Source: Plantactinospora mayteni
Lineage (GTDB): Bacteria; Actinomycetota; Actinomycetes; Mycobacteriales; Micromonosporaceae
DNA length: 64,000 nt
Reading direction: 5' to 3'
NCBI RefSeq assembly: GCF_016862935.1
Contig: NZ_BONX01000004.1
Coordinates: 186,001 to 250,000, forward strand
Shown here: positions 10,401 to 18,603 of the stretch, piece after piece
Layout of the letters: every line of letters starts with the position of its first letter
How positions within the stretch are numbered: the first letter of the stretch is position 1
The notes under the pieces: model-generated
Told to the model about the DNA's origin: nothing
Database searches by the model: none
Seen by the model: only the letters and a program-made list of their open reading frames with translations
Made by a program: the position numbers and the translations under genes

Positions 10401-10988
10401 GGCCGACCGTTCCGACAACGACCGGACGAACTCCGGGCCGGTCGCCTTCGACCGGTGGCCCGACACCGCAGCGATGCTCGGCAGCGCGCGGACCCCGACC
10501 AGGCCCGCGGCGAGCGGGTCGGCCGTCAGCCGGCTCGCCTGCCCACCGGGCCGGACGATCAGCGGCAGGTCTTTGGTACGTGCGTCGTCGTAGCCGTCGA
10601 GGATCAACGCGGTCACGTCGAACAGGGTCGGGTCCAGCACCGAGTCGAGCATCGGCGCCACCCGGGCCGGCACCACCCGTACGTGCCCGTCGGGGCCGCA
10701 ACTGCGGGTCAGCACGCCGCTCGGGCCGGCCGGGCGTACCCGCACCGTCGGGCAGCCGGACGACGTGCCCCGTACGGTCACCACGTCACCGGTCAACAGC
10801 GTCACCGTGTACGTCCGCCCGGCCGGCAGCAGCGACGGCGCGGCGGTTGCCGTACCGGGCGGGCCGCTGCTCGGGCTCTCCCCCGCCACGCCCACGCCGG
10901 CCACCCCCAACGCGGCCAGTAGTACTCCGGTGGCGGTCGACCCGAGCATCAGTTGGCGTCTGCGTCTGCGCACCCTCGCTCCATTCAT
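7476..10988 (-). CDS. Subtilisin-like S8 serine protease, secreted
   Basis: A 1170-residue precursor with an Arg-rich N-region and hydrophobic signal segment (residues about 8-36), then a prodomain. The S8 catalytic triad is intact: Asp in VAVLDTGVDASHPDL (about 277), His in GHGTHVAATIAG (about 313), Ser in GTSMATPHVAGAAAVL (about 486). About 600 residues follow the catalytic domain: Ig/fibronectin-like beta-sandwich regions without a cell-wall anchor, so the product is probably extracellular. The prodomain/catalytic junction holds imperfect hexapeptide repeats (SLTQGA). It stands alone, divergent from the ECF sigma operon across 229 bp. Confidence 0.9.
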   Translation of the reverse strand: MNGARVRRRRRQLMLGSTATGVLLAALGVAGVGVAGESPSSGPPGTATAAPSLLPAGRTYTVTLLTGDVVTVRGTSSGCPTVRVRPAGPSGVLTRSCGPDGHVRVVPARVAPMLDSVLDPTLFDVTALILDGYDDARTKDLPLIVRPGGQASRLTADPLAAGLVGVRALPSIAAVSGHRSKATGPEFVRSLSERSATARSSGPSPKVWLDRRVRATVAPGASLTQGASLTQGAALVPGGALAPGAAADQWDGNLRQVAAPQAWDAGYTGAGARVAVLDTGVDASHPDLAGRVADRKDFTVDGGDAGDRVGHGTHVAATIAGTGAASGGTRKGVAPDARLVVGKVLDDSGEGTDSQVIAGMEWAASRAAVVNMSLGGWAPSDGTDPMSLALDALSRQTGALFVVAAGNSGPVDGTVSTPGAAATALTVGAVDGGDQLADFSSRGPLVDTHVAKPELVAPGVAVVAARAAGTTMGRAVDARYVAASGTSMATPHVAGAAAVLAQRHPDWRAEQLKAALVGTADPVTGGDAYASGAGRLNVARPLSGVVSAQPVVDLGTFAHPQSGTAEAKLAWTNTGTAPAAIALDVAVTDRHGVAAPAGAATLSAGQVQLAAGARGGVTLRVDRAAFAARPGFHTAVVTARVGGTVASRTPVTFHVEPPSYDITVETTAIPGTPDGVTGYVTIAVVNLDDRAVYALPESGEAGDTLTFRVPAGRYSVLASSMSWTDGDQRAALAGDPDVDVAGDTSMRLDLSQARRLTASVDGVATEANSTGLTYVQMPRRGPGWSDFAFAWGDAAKAGNVFVLPTSGTGIGTFQAYAAFGLDAPGDGPSPYLYDLIRPFDNGIPDDPTYRVTAAEHATLARIDQRFNTLDAPDSGTAHKRYGLSPDGVFLAENTTRSLSGDRTDYVSPGFDWLDEAFWNETVTQEALRRYAPGSRQQKVWVRQPLRSDWYDDPGGSPSECQPLAPSRTSGNLHVELVTLTDQHGRFDCLADGFGLDLKRTLTLERDGQTVGRVDNSIADFTVPRQAADYRLTYDVDASAVLPVSTRVATSWTFRSAGPAGTGGVPLPLLSVDYALPLDAANHPTGSGAATFTVRQAVGVRAQAITSFTLSASLDHGATWQPVRVDRSGDGTYQARLPQPGAGQTVSLRVTARGNAGSGIEQTIVDAYRAG
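10290..10325 (-). repeat. Tandem 18-bp repeat inside the S8 protease gene
   Basis: Two exact copies of an 18-bp unit (10290-10307, 10308-10325), flanked by degenerate copies, encode the repeated hexapeptide SLTQGA in the linker before the catalytic domain. This looks like recent slippage expansion in a flexible linker. Confidence 0.85.
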
Positions 10989-11217
10989 CGCTGGCAGTTA
11001 CGCCCCTTAGATGGGATCGGATGCTCACCGGGTTGCCTGGCCCCCGCCGGTCGTTCCACATCGGCGCGTGGCGCGGCGCCCGGATCGCGAACCCCGCACC
11101 GCCGTGCGGGGCGCCGCCACCCCGGTCGAGAAAGGTTCGGTCTTCGGGACCGGACAACCGGAAGCTCGCCCGCGCCCGTCTGAGGGTTGATGACCCAACG
11201 GAGGGACGGGACGGGCG

Positions 11218-11730
11218 ATGCGGGATGCCTCGGAGCAGGAGTATGTCGACTACGTCACGGCGCGGATTCCCGCGCTGCGGCGGCTGGCGTACCTCCTGGC
11301 CGGCGACGAGCACCGCGCCGACGACCTGGTCCAGCAGACCATCACCACGCTGTACGTGAAGTGGCGGCGGGCCCAGGCCGCCGAGAAGCTCGACGCGTAC
11401 GTCCGGACCATGCTGGTGCGTACGTACCTGGACGAGCGACGGCTGGCGTGGGCGCGGGTCCGGCTGTTCCGCGAGACACCCGAGCCACCACCGCGCGAAG
11501 ACGGTGGTGTCGAAGAGCGCCAGGTCGTCCGGGCGGCGCTGAGCCGGGTGCCCCGCCGGCAGCGGGCCGTGCTGGTGCTGAGGTTCTTCTACGACCTGCC
11601 GGTCGACGAGGTGGCGAGGATTCTCGACTGCTCGTCCGGCACGATCAAGAGCCAGACATCCCGCGGGTTGGCCACGCTGCGGCGCCTGCTCGGCGAGCGG
11701 GAGTTCGCAGGTTTCTCCGCCACGAACTGA
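11218..11730 (+). CDS. ECF RNA polymerase sigma factor, SigE-like subfamily
   Basis: 170 residues with region 2 (RRLAYLLAGDEHRADDLVQQ) and region 4 (LSRVPRRQRAVLVLRFFYDL, then a helix-turn-helix around CSSGTIKSQTSRG). Size and motifs match the compact actinobacterial SigE-family ECF factors. GGAGGG lies about 12 bp before the ATG. The next gene starts 27 bp after the stop, has an N-terminal cytoplasmic stretch and one membrane helix, and is probably its anti-sigma or sensor partner. The target regulon is unknown; the divergent protease is one possibility. Confidence 0.9.
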   Translation: MRDASEQEYVDYVTARIPALRRLAYLLAGDEHRADDLVQQTITTLYVKWRRAQAAEKLDAYVRTMLVRTYLDERRLAWARVRLFRETPEPPPREDGGVEERQVVRAALSRVPRRQRAVLVLRFFYDLPVDEVARILDCSSGTIKSQTSRGLATLRRLLGEREFAGFSATN

Positions 11731-11756
11731 TCCGCCATGAACCGAGGGAGTCGATA

Positions 11757-13067
11757 ATGCCATCCGAACTCGATCTGCTGCGGTCGCTCGACGACGAGCC
11801 GCGCACGCCGTCCACTGTCGACATCTCGCGGGCGATCGCCGCCGGGCGACGCCGCCGGGTCCGTCGCGGCGTCGGGTACGCGGGCGCCGCGACGGTGACC
11901 GCGCTCGCCGTCGCCGGTGCCTCGGTCGCGGGAGGGGTCTTCGGGCACGCCCCGGCGCAGACCGCGGCGACCGGTGCGCCGCAGACCACCGCCGCCGCCC
12001 CGCCGAGGGCGGATCGGCTGATCCCGGGTACCGCGGGCTGGAGCGCGCCGGCCGTGTCCCCGCCCACGAGTTGCACCCTCGACCGGCTGCCCCTGCCGGA
12101 CGACGCGCCGATGGCGGTGGTCTCCGGAGCCGATCCCACCGGCCGGTACCTCGTCGGGCGCTCGTACCCGAGGAGCGGCGGCTACCAGGCGGTCATCTGG
12201 CAGGACGGCGGGGTCCGGAAGGTGACGCTCCCCGGCGATCGGGAGGAGTTGCTGCACGACGTCAACTCGACGGGTACCGCGGTCGGCTGGAGTTACCCCG
12301 ACGGCGAGGCCGACGCCGGACCGCTGCCGTACGTCTACCGGGACGGCAAGGTGTCGAAGCTGCCGGGAGTACGGAGCGGATCCGCGTACGCGATCAACGA
12401 CGCCGGAGCCATCGTCGGTGACGACGACACCGGGCACGCCGCGCTGGTCTGGCCGTCGGCGACCGCGGCGCCGGTCCGGCTGCCGGTGCCGGCCGGCGCG
12501 TCGGAGTCCACGGCCCGGGACATCGACGAGGACGGTACGACGGTCGGCACCATCGACAACCAACGGCCGTACGTCTGGTTCCCGGACGGCACCCACCGTG
12601 AGCTTCCGATGCCAACCCTGAACGGTGAGCGGGCCACGACCGCCCGGGTCTTCGGCATCCGGAACGGCTGGGCGACCGGGGTGGCCGGGGACGGCCTCCG
12701 TCGCCCGGGGAGCGACCCGAAGGCCGCCCCGGGAGCCGGACCGGTCGGCCCCGACGGGCGGGAGTCGGAGGGCCGGACGACGGCGGTCCGGTGGAACGTC
12801 CGCACCGGCGAGGTGCGGGTGTCCGACGAGTTGCGGTACGGGGCGGACGCGGTGAACGCGCAGGGCTGGCAGGTCGGCACGGACAAGCAGGGGCGGGCGG
12901 TACTCGTCACCGACACCGCCACGGTGGTGCTGCCGGAGCTGGTCGCCCGCACGCCGGACGGACTGTCCACCATCGCGACCACGTTGAGCGATGACGGGCG
13001 TACCGTCGCCGGGCAGTCGGACGACGCCACGGACACGATCCAGGCGGTGGTGTGGCGCTGCCGCTGA
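11757..13067 (+). CDS. Single-pass membrane protein with HAF-type extracellular repeats, putative anti-sigma partner
   Basis: 436 residues from ATG 11757 (GAGGGAG just upstream). Residues 1-38 are charged and cytoplasmic (LLRSLDDEPRTPSTVDISRA), followed by an Arg cluster and one TM helix (about 40-62). After a Pro/Ala-rich linker, an extracellular beta-propeller-like region carries repeated motifs of the HAF type (INDAGAIVGDD, TAVGWSYPDG, DIDEDGTTVGTID). The gene is cotranscribed with the ECF sigma gene, which suggests a membrane anti-sigma or sensor, but no ZAS zinc motif is present. The anti-sigma role is inferred from position and topology only. Confidence 0.7.
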   Translation: MPSELDLLRSLDDEPRTPSTVDISRAIAAGRRRRVRRGVGYAGAATVTALAVAGASVAGGVFGHAPAQTAATGAPQTTAAAPPRADRLIPGTAGWSAPAVSPPTSCTLDRLPLPDDAPMAVVSGADPTGRYLVGRSYPRSGGYQAVIWQDGGVRKVTLPGDREELLHDVNSTGTAVGWSYPDGEADAGPLPYVYRDGKVSKLPGVRSGSAYAINDAGAIVGDDDTGHAALVWPSATAAPVRLPVPAGASESTARDIDEDGTTVGTIDNQRPYVWFPDGTHRELPMPTLNGERATTARVFGIRNGWATGVAGDGLRRPGSDPKAAPGAGPVGPDGRESEGRTTAVRWNVRTGEVRVSDELRYGADAVNAQGWQVGTDKQGRAVLVTDTATVVLPELVARTPDGLSTIATTLSDDGRTVAGQSDDATDTIQAVVWRCR

Positions 13068-13085
13068 CGGAGTTCGGCAGGTAAC

Positions 13086-13120
13086 TGCGCGGTCGCGGCG
13101 CTTGTCGTCGCGACCGCGTA
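13086..13120. terminator. Terminator hairpin between convergent genes
   Basis: A 10-bp perfect stem (13088-13097 with 13109-13118), extendable with wobble pairs on both sides, lies between the sigma/anti-sigma operon and the tetR gene. Confidence 0.7.
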
Positions 13121-13148
13121 CGCCGTCGTGACGGGTGGGTGGGTCGAA

Positions 13149-13775
13149 TCAGCTACCGTCCGGGTCCAGCGGGGCGAGGTAGCCGTACAGTGCCTTCTTC
13201 AGCTCGGCGGTCAGCGCTCGGCGCTCGGCGCCTTCGGCGGCGACGATCGGCGGCATCATGGCCGCGACGATCCGGACCGAGACCATGGCGGCGAGGTCGC
13301 GTTCGGTGGCCGGCAGAGTCGGGACCCGGGCCTGGATGATGGCGGCGACCCGGTCGACCACCGCCTCGTGCAGCGGTCGGGCGGCCCCTTGGGCGCCGGC
13401 CGGCATGTCGGTGTTCGCCAGCAGTGCCTTGGCGCCCGGATGGGTCGCGTTGAACGCGATCAGCGGGTCGACCATCCGGTCGATCAGCTCGTGCAGGGTG
13501 AGGTCGGTGACCCGGGCGAGGTCGAACGCCGAGGAGTGGGCGTCCCGCATCTGCTCCACCAGGTGGGTGGAGAGCGCGTCGGCGATGGCCTCCTTGTTGG
13601 GGAAGAACTGGTACAGCGAGCCGGGTGACATGCCGGCGCGGGCGGCGATGGCGTTGGTGCTGGTCCGCTCGTAGCCGTTCTCGGCGAACAGGGCCAGCGC
13701 GGCGTCGAGGATGTCGGCGATCCGCTGCCGGCCCCGCGCCTGCCGTTTGACCGTACGCGGCTGCGTCACCCGCAT
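13149..13775 (-). CDS. TetR-family transcriptional regulator
   Basis: 208 residues from ATG 13775. The N-terminal TetR helix-turn-helix is clear (ILDAALALFAENGYERTSTN, AIAARAGMSPGSLYQFFPNK), followed by a helical ligand-binding domain. A GTG at 13811 is in frame, but it lies inside the first of two operator-like palindromes, so the later ATG, preceded by GGGGAGGGG, is preferred. It is divergent from an MMPL exporter, the classic arrangement for a repressor of a drug or lipid exporter. Confidence 0.88.
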   Translation of the reverse strand: MRVTQPRTVKRQARGRQRIADILDAALALFAENGYERTSTNAIAARAGMSPGSLYQFFPNKEAIADALSTHLVEQMRDAHSSAFDLARVTDLTLHELIDRMVDPLIAFNATHPGAKALLANTDMPAGAQGAARPLHEAVVDRVAAIIQARVPTLPATERDLAAMVSVRIVAAMMPPIVAAEGAERRALTAELKKALYGYLAPLDPDGS

Positions 13776-13806
13776 CCCCTCCCCGCCCACGAAGTCCACC
13801 TTGACG

Positions 13807-13857
13807 AACACGAGTGATCGCTCGTATTGTGCAAAACACGGGCGACCGCTCGTGTTT
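13807..13857. promoter_or_regulatory. Twin palindromic TetR operators
   Basis: Two related inverted repeats lie between the divergent tetR and MMPL genes. Site 1 is 13807-13828 (AACACGAGTG-AT-CGCTCGTATT). Site 2 is 13834-13857 (AAACACGGGCG-AC-CGCTCGTGTTT, one mismatch). They match each other at 18 of 22 positions with centres about 28 bp apart, which would fit two TetR dimers repressing both promoters. Confidence 0.8.
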
Positions 13858-13877
13858 TAGCCTAGCAGGGGACCGTC

Positions 13878-16091
13878 ATGTCTGTGCTGTACCGCCTCGG
13901 CGCGCTCGTCGTCCGGCGCCGCCGCGTCACGCTGGTCGCCGGCCTGCTCACGACCCTGGTCTTCGCCACCGTCGGCGCGGGCGCGATGGGCGTCATGGTG
14001 CTCAGCCGGTGGGAGGCACCGGGCACCGAGTCGGTGCACGCCCAGCGAATGCTGCGGCAGCAGTTCAACACCGGCAACGCCAACCTGATCCTGCTCGTCA
14101 CCGCCCGCACCGGCACCGTGGACAGCGCCCCGGTCCGGGACGCCGGGCAGCGCCTCGCCGCGGACCTGGACGGTCGGCCGCTGGTCGGGGACGTGTGGTC
14201 GTACTGGTCCGAGGGGAACGACCCGATGCTGCGCGGCACGGACGGCCGTCAGGCGCTGATCCTGGCCCACGTGCGGGGTGACGCCACGACCGCCCGGGAG
14301 GAGATCAGGGAACGGCTGCTGCCCGCGTTCACCCGCGTCGACGAGGCGGTCGAGGTGCGGGTGGCCGGCGCGGAGGCGGTGTCCGCGCAGATCAGCGAGC
14401 AGGCGGCGGCGGACTTCGTCCGGGCCGAACTGCTCATCGTGCCGCTGATGTTCCTGCTGCTCTACGCCCTGTACCGCCGCGCCCGGCTCGCACTGCTCAC
14501 CCTCGGCGTCGGGCTGTTCGCCGTGCTCGGCACGCTCGCCGCGCTGCGCCTGCTGGCGAGCCTGACCGAGGTGTCGACGTTCGCGGCCAACATCACGCTG
14601 GTGATGGGGATCGGTCTCGGCGTCGACTACAGCCTGTTCGTCATCGCCCGCTTCCGCGAGGAACTGGCCGCCGGTACCCCGGTGCCCGACGCGGTGGCCA
14701 CGACGGTGCGTACCGCCGGCCGTACGGTCATCTTCAGCGGGCTCACCGTGGCCGCCTCACTGTCGGTGCTGCTGTTGTTCCCGTACTCGTTCCTGCGCTC
14801 GTTCGCCTACGCCGGCGTCCTGGTCGTCGCCATGGCGGTGGTCGGCTCGCTCACCCTGCTGCCGGCGGCACTGGCCGCACTCGGCCCCCGCGCCGCCCGG
14901 CGTGGCTCGGCGTCCGGCACACCTGGACGGCGCTGGTACCGCTTCGGTGCGCGGGTCATGCGCCGGCCGCTGCCGTTCGCCGTCGCCGGTCTGCTCCTGG
15001 TCGGCCTGCTCGGCGCGCCGGCGCTGGGGCTTCGGATCGGACTGCCCGACGACCGGGTGCTGCCGCCGTCGGCCTCCACCCGGCAGACGTACGACGAACT
15101 GCGGGCCAACTTCGCCCAGGAGGCGAACGACGCCATCCAGGTCATCGCCCCCGCCGGACGCCCCGACGCCGCCGCGGGGTACGCCGCCGAACTGTCCCGG
15201 ATCGACGGCATCGCCCAGGTCAACTCGGCCGCCGGCATTTTCGCCGACGGGGCTCTGCTGCGCCCCGCGCCGCACCCGGAGCGGCTGACCAGCCCGGCCG
15301 GCACCCGTCTGGAGGCCGTCCCGACCCGTGAGGTACTGGCCGGCACCGAGGTCTCGGCCCTGGTCGAGCGGATCCGCGCCACCCCGGCGCCGTACGACCG
15401 GGTGCTGGTCGGCGGATACCCCGCCGAGCTGACCGACTTCCGATCCACCCTGATGCAGCGGGTTCCGCTGGTGGTGGCGCTGATCCTTGCGATCACGTTC
15501 ATACTGCTGTTCCTGATGTCCGGCAGCCTGCTCGTCCCGGTCAAGGCCACCGTGTTGAACCTGCTCAGCCTGTCGGTGATGTTCGGTGTGCTGGTCTTCG
15601 TCTTCCAGGAGGGAGCGTTCGGCTCGCTGCTCGGCTTCACCCCGATCGGCACCCTCGACCCCGCATTCCCGATCCTGATGTTCTGTGTCGCGTACGGGCT
15701 GTCCATGGACTACGAGGTGTTCATGCTGTCCCGGATCAAGGAGCGGTACGAGGCCACCGGCGACAACACCCGGGCGGTCCTCGAAGGACTCCAGCGCAGC
15801 GGGCCGCTGATCACCGCCGCGGCCGTCATCCTGGCGGTGTCGTTCTCCCTCTACGCCACCGGCCGGGTCATGTACCTCCAGATGATCGGCGTCGGGGTCG
15901 CGGTCGCGATCCTGGTCGACGCCACGGTCATCCGCGCGGTGCTCGTACCCGCGTTCATGCGGCTGGCCGGCCGGGCCAACTGGTGGGCTCCGGCGCCGCT
16001 CCGCCGGCTCCAGCGCCGGATCGACCCGCACGGTCCGACCCCACCGGCCCGCCCCGCTGCGGAACCCGACCCGGCGCTCCCGGTGCGCTGA
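13878..16091 (+). CDS. MMPL/RND-family exporter
   Basis: 737 residues with the duplicated RND layout: TM1 near residue 20, an extracellular loop, a helix bundle, a second large loop (about 385-525) and a second bundle. The two MMPL Asp-Tyr motifs are intact: GIGLGVDYSLFVIARFREEL (about 250) and YGLSMDYEVFMLSRIKERYE (about 610). Such pumps export lipids, polyketides or drugs across the actinobacterial membrane using proton flow. ATG is preceded by AGGGGA. Repression by the divergent TetR through the twin operators is inferred. The substrate is unknown. Confidence 0.9.
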   Translation: MSVLYRLGALVVRRRRVTLVAGLLTTLVFATVGAGAMGVMVLSRWEAPGTESVHAQRMLRQQFNTGNANLILLVTARTGTVDSAPVRDAGQRLAADLDGRPLVGDVWSYWSEGNDPMLRGTDGRQALILAHVRGDATTAREEIRERLLPAFTRVDEAVEVRVAGAEAVSAQISEQAAADFVRAELLIVPLMFLLLYALYRRARLALLTLGVGLFAVLGTLAALRLLASLTEVSTFAANITLVMGIGLGVDYSLFVIARFREELAAGTPVPDAVATTVRTAGRTVIFSGLTVAASLSVLLLFPYSFLRSFAYAGVLVVAMAVVGSLTLLPAALAALGPRAARRGSASGTPGRRWYRFGARVMRRPLPFAVAGLLLVGLLGAPALGLRIGLPDDRVLPPSASTRQTYDELRANFAQEANDAIQVIAPAGRPDAAAGYAAELSRIDGIAQVNSAAGIFADGALLRPAPHPERLTSPAGTRLEAVPTREVLAGTEVSALVERIRATPAPYDRVLVGGYPAELTDFRSTLMQRVPLVVALILAITFILLFLMSGSLLVPVKATVLNLLSLSVMFGVLVFVFQEGAFGSLLGFTPIGTLDPAFPILMFCVAYGLSMDYEVFMLSRIKERYEATGDNTRAVLEGLQRSGPLITAAAVILAVSFSLYATGRVMYLQMIGVGVAVAILVDATVIRAVLVPAFMRLAGRANWWAPAPLRRLQRRIDPHGPTPPARPAAEPDPALPVR

Positions 16092-16248
16092 CCCTCGGAC
16101 CGGTGGTCGGTTTGCGCCCGGGCCACCTCGACATCCGGCCCAGCGAGACGGCGTTCGGCTTCCGCTCCGTCCGGCGCGAGCCACTGCCCGGTTCACCCCG
16201 CCGGCCACCGGGCCGGAACCGCTGGCCGGCCCGGAACGTCGGTTCGAG

Positions 16249-16779
16249 GTGAGGTTGCTGTTGATCGGGGCGGTCGTGTTCGCGCTCGGTGGCTGCGCCG
16301 GTGCCGGCTCCGGCATCGAAGATTCGGGCGCGGCGCCGCTTCGGGGCTTCGGCGTCGAGGTCGACCAGGCCGTCGCGCCGCAGGTGCCGATGGTGCATCT
16401 CAAGACCTGTGGCTCGTGGGGCTGCCACGAGCAGGACGTTCCGCTGCTCGTCTCCGGCCCGACGAGCGCCCTGCCGTGCCCGTCGGCGTCGGCCGCACCC
16501 GACACGGCGTGCGGGGTCGTAAACCTGCCCGGCCCTGGCCCCGGGTACGGCTACGCGCCGGTCCCCGCGCTGACGCTGGACCAGGTCACCGTGACGGTCA
16601 CGACCCCACCCGGCGCACAGTTCCCGGTCGACGCCGAGGTGCTGGTGCGCCCGTCCGCCGTCTGCCCCCGTCAACCGGCCGGTACGACCGGGTCGGGCGC
16701 CCCGGCGACCTGCGACGGCGGGACGCCACAGGCCCAGCTCCGGATCGCCGCCGACGGCACCGTCGACCAGTCAGGCTGA
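16249..16779 (+). CDS. Small lipoprotein of unknown function
   Basis: 176 residues from a GTG start. The N-terminus is a lipoprotein signal (RLLLIGAVVFALGGCAGAG) with lipobox LGGC and acylation Cys at about residue 16. The mature part has six further Cys, including a close pair (LKTCGSWGCHEQDVPLL), suggesting disulphides, and a beta-rich segment (TLDQVTVTVTTPPGAQFPVD). I do not recognise a family. It follows the MMPL exporter by 157 bp on the same strand and may be cotranscribed, but nothing shows a functional link. Confidence 0.6.
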   Translation: MRLLLIGAVVFALGGCAGAGSGIEDSGAAPLRGFGVEVDQAVAPQVPMVHLKTCGSWGCHEQDVPLLVSGPTSALPCPSASAAPDTACGVVNLPGPGPGYGYAPVPALTLDQVTVTVTTPPGAQFPVDAEVLVRPSAVCPRQPAGTTGSGAPATCDGGTPQAQLRIAADGTVDQSG

Positions 16780-16918
16780 CCGGCCGGCTCACGCCGTGGC
16801 CGTCGGCCCGACCGAACGGGTCGCCCGGACCGCCGCCCGACGCGGCGTCAACCTCGCCGACCCCACCCGCGTCGACGTCGCACCTCGACCCGGTCTCCTC
16901 GGCGTACCGGCCGGTCGG

Positions 16919-17635
16919 TCACAGTCGGCCGACCACGTTCGGGATCAGCCGCTGGAACGCCTCGGCCTCGCGGATCGCGGCGTTGCCGCTGACCCGCCGG
17001 GCATGGTTGCCCCGCTGTTCGGCCCGCTGGGTGTAGTAGTCGCGCAGGTAACCCTGGGCGCCCATCGCGGCCATCGCCTCCTGCTTGGCCGGCATCACCT
17101 CGGTGATGTCCACGAACACCGTCGGCGTGAACCCGCACAGCTCGGGCTGGTGCGGCTCGAAGACCAGGAACTCCGACGGCGGCGCGGTCTTGAAGCCGCT
17201 GGCCACCCCGGCCCCGGCGGTGAGCTGCCGGGCGGTCGCCACCGCGGCGTGCGCCACCGGGTGGTCCGGGTTGAACGGATCCCGGTCCGGGTGGGTGAGC
17301 ACCACGTGCGGGGCGTACTCCCGCATCAGCCCGGCCAGCCGGTCGACGTCCTCGTCCCGGATCCGTAGCGGGTAGTCGCCGAGATCGAACGCCTCGAAGC
17401 TCGCCCCGACGGCCGCCGCGGCCCGCCGCGCCTCCTCGTGCCGGATCCGCTTGACGTTCTCGATCGTCTGGTCCGGGTCCTTCCACAGCTCGCCGGACTC
17501 GCCGCGCTCGCCGTACGACAGGGCCAGCACCAGCGCCTCGCCCCCGGCGGCGGTGTGCGTGGCGACCGCACCGGCGGCCCGCCAGACGAAGTCCGCGCTG
17601 TGCGCGCCGACCACCAACATCCGGCGCCCGGTCAT
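16919..17635 (-). CDS. galB: GalB-type 4-oxalomesaconate hydratase (PIG-L fold)
   Basis: 238 residues from ATG 17635, overlapping the upstream gene by 4 bp. It has the PIG-L fold, but instead of the deacetylase AHPDDE signature it carries VVGAHSADFVWRAAGAVATH, the form I know from GalB, which hydrates 4-oxalomesaconate in gallate/protocatechuate catabolism. Other matching stretches are LSYGERGESGELW, FDLGDYPLR, HPDRDPFNPDHPVAH (metal-binding) and FEPHQPELCGF. Pairing with a metal hydrolase, a regulator and an importer fits uptake and breakdown of an aromatic-derived or dicarboxylic compound. The exact substrate is inferred from family resemblance. Confidence 0.75.
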   Translation of the reverse strand: MTGRRMLVVGAHSADFVWRAAGAVATHTAAGGEALVLALSYGERGESGELWKDPDQTIENVKRIRHEEARRAAAAVGASFEAFDLGDYPLRIRDEDVDRLAGLMREYAPHVVLTHPDRDPFNPDHPVAHAAVATARQLTAGAGVASGFKTAPPSEFLVFEPHQPELCGFTPTVFVDITEVMPAKQEAMAAMGAQGYLRDYYTQRAEQRGNHARRVSGNAAIREAEAFQRLIPNVVGRL

Positions 17636-18567
17636 GCCGGCACCTCCGCGCTCGCCGCTGCCACCTGCCGCGAGTTGACCACGGCCATGGTGTGCACCTC
17701 CTGCTCGGTGAAGCCGGCCTCCAGCAGTCGGTCGGCGAAGAGCGCGAGCCCGTCCTCGACCGGCGGGTTGAACGGCTGCCCGAGGTCGCTGGAGAGCACC
17801 GAGTGTTCGACGCCGACGGCCCGGATGTTGGAGAACAGGTCGTCCCAGGAGACCTTTCCGGTGTACGCGGTCGTGAAGCAGCGCTCCAGCAGGGCACCCG
17901 CCTCGGCGAGTTCCCGCTGCCGGTCCACGGAGAGCCGCTGCGAGGTGAACTCGGGATGGGTGACGACGATCCGGCGTACTCCCTCCTCGGTGGCGGCCCG
18001 GACGACGGCCAGTACCTCGACGCCGTCCAGGTGTCCGGTGGCGAGTACCAGGTCGTGTCGGGCGATGACCCGGAGTACCTGGCGGACCCGTTCCAACACC
18101 CGTCCGTCGGGGTCGACCACCTCGACGACGTCCGGGACGATGCCCTGGGCGTGCAGGTCCGCCTGGAGTGCGCCCCACATGGCGGGCTTGGCTCCGGGCA
18201 GGTCGGTGGCGCTGCTGCGGCGTTGGTTGCCGGAGTCGACGGTGGGCATCCAGACGATCCGGGCTCCCTGTCGACCGGCGATCTCGACCGCGGCCGGGTT
18301 CATCCCGCCCATCGAGCCGTTCAGGGTGACCGCGCCGAGCACGTCCACTCCCCGGACCGCCTTGCGGACCACGGCCGCCCGCTCGGCGGTCGTCACGTAG
18401 TGGGACTTGAGTACGAAGCCGGCGAGCCCGACCTCGGCGAACCGGCCGGCCAGGTCGAGGTCGTCGATCCGCCGCTCCATCACGTCGGGGGCGATGTGCA
18501 CGTGGGTGTCGTACGCCCCGCGCACCAGGGCACGAGAACGCGCGGAGGGGACGGGATGATCTGACAT
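17632..18567 (-). CDS. DUF6282-type metal-dependent hydrolase (amidohydrolase superfamily)
   Basis: 311 residues with a TIM-barrel amidohydrolase pattern: HxH in strand 1 (AYDTHVHIAPDVMERR), a Lys after strand 2 (GFVLKSHYVTTAERAAV), His residues later (LVLATGHLDG, RRIVVTHPEF) and a C-terminal Asp (VLSSDLGQPFN). These are the usual metal ligands and catalytic Asp of the superfamily. It is translationally coupled to galB, so it probably acts in the same pathway, hydrolysing or decarboxylating a ring-derived intermediate. No substrate is shown by the sequence. Confidence 0.75.
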   Translation of the reverse strand: MSDHPVPSARSRALVRGAYDTHVHIAPDVMERRIDDLDLAGRFAEVGLAGFVLKSHYVTTAERAAVVRKAVRGVDVLGAVTLNGSMGGMNPAAVEIAGRQGARIVWMPTVDSGNQRRSSATDLPGAKPAMWGALQADLHAQGIVPDVVEVVDPDGRVLERVRQVLRVIARHDLVLATGHLDGVEVLAVVRAATEEGVRRIVVTHPEFTSQRLSVDRQRELAEAGALLERCFTTAYTGKVSWDDLFSNIRAVGVEHSVLSSDLGQPFNPPVEDGLALFADRLLEAGFTEQEVHTMAVVNSRQVAAASAEVPA

Positions 18568-18603
18568 GTCGCTCCTTGGAGGCGAGGGATACGCATGGCC
18601 GGT

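Noticed and set aside
11090-11175. Fifth copy of the repeat element, from GTCGAGAAAGGTTCGG before the sigma factor gene
   Set aside because: Only the right-end 15 bp resemble copy 4; the left end, core and hairpins are absent.
13776-13811. GTG 13811 as the tetR start
   Set aside because: It lies inside an operator-like palindrome and adds 12 residues with no TetR similarity; ATG 13775 has the better purine-rich upstream sequence.
16777-16921. Inverted repeat GACCGGCCGG / CCGGCCGGTC as terminator between the lipoprotein and galB genes
   Set aside because: The arms are about 120 bp apart, too far for a terminator, and such GC words are common here by chance.
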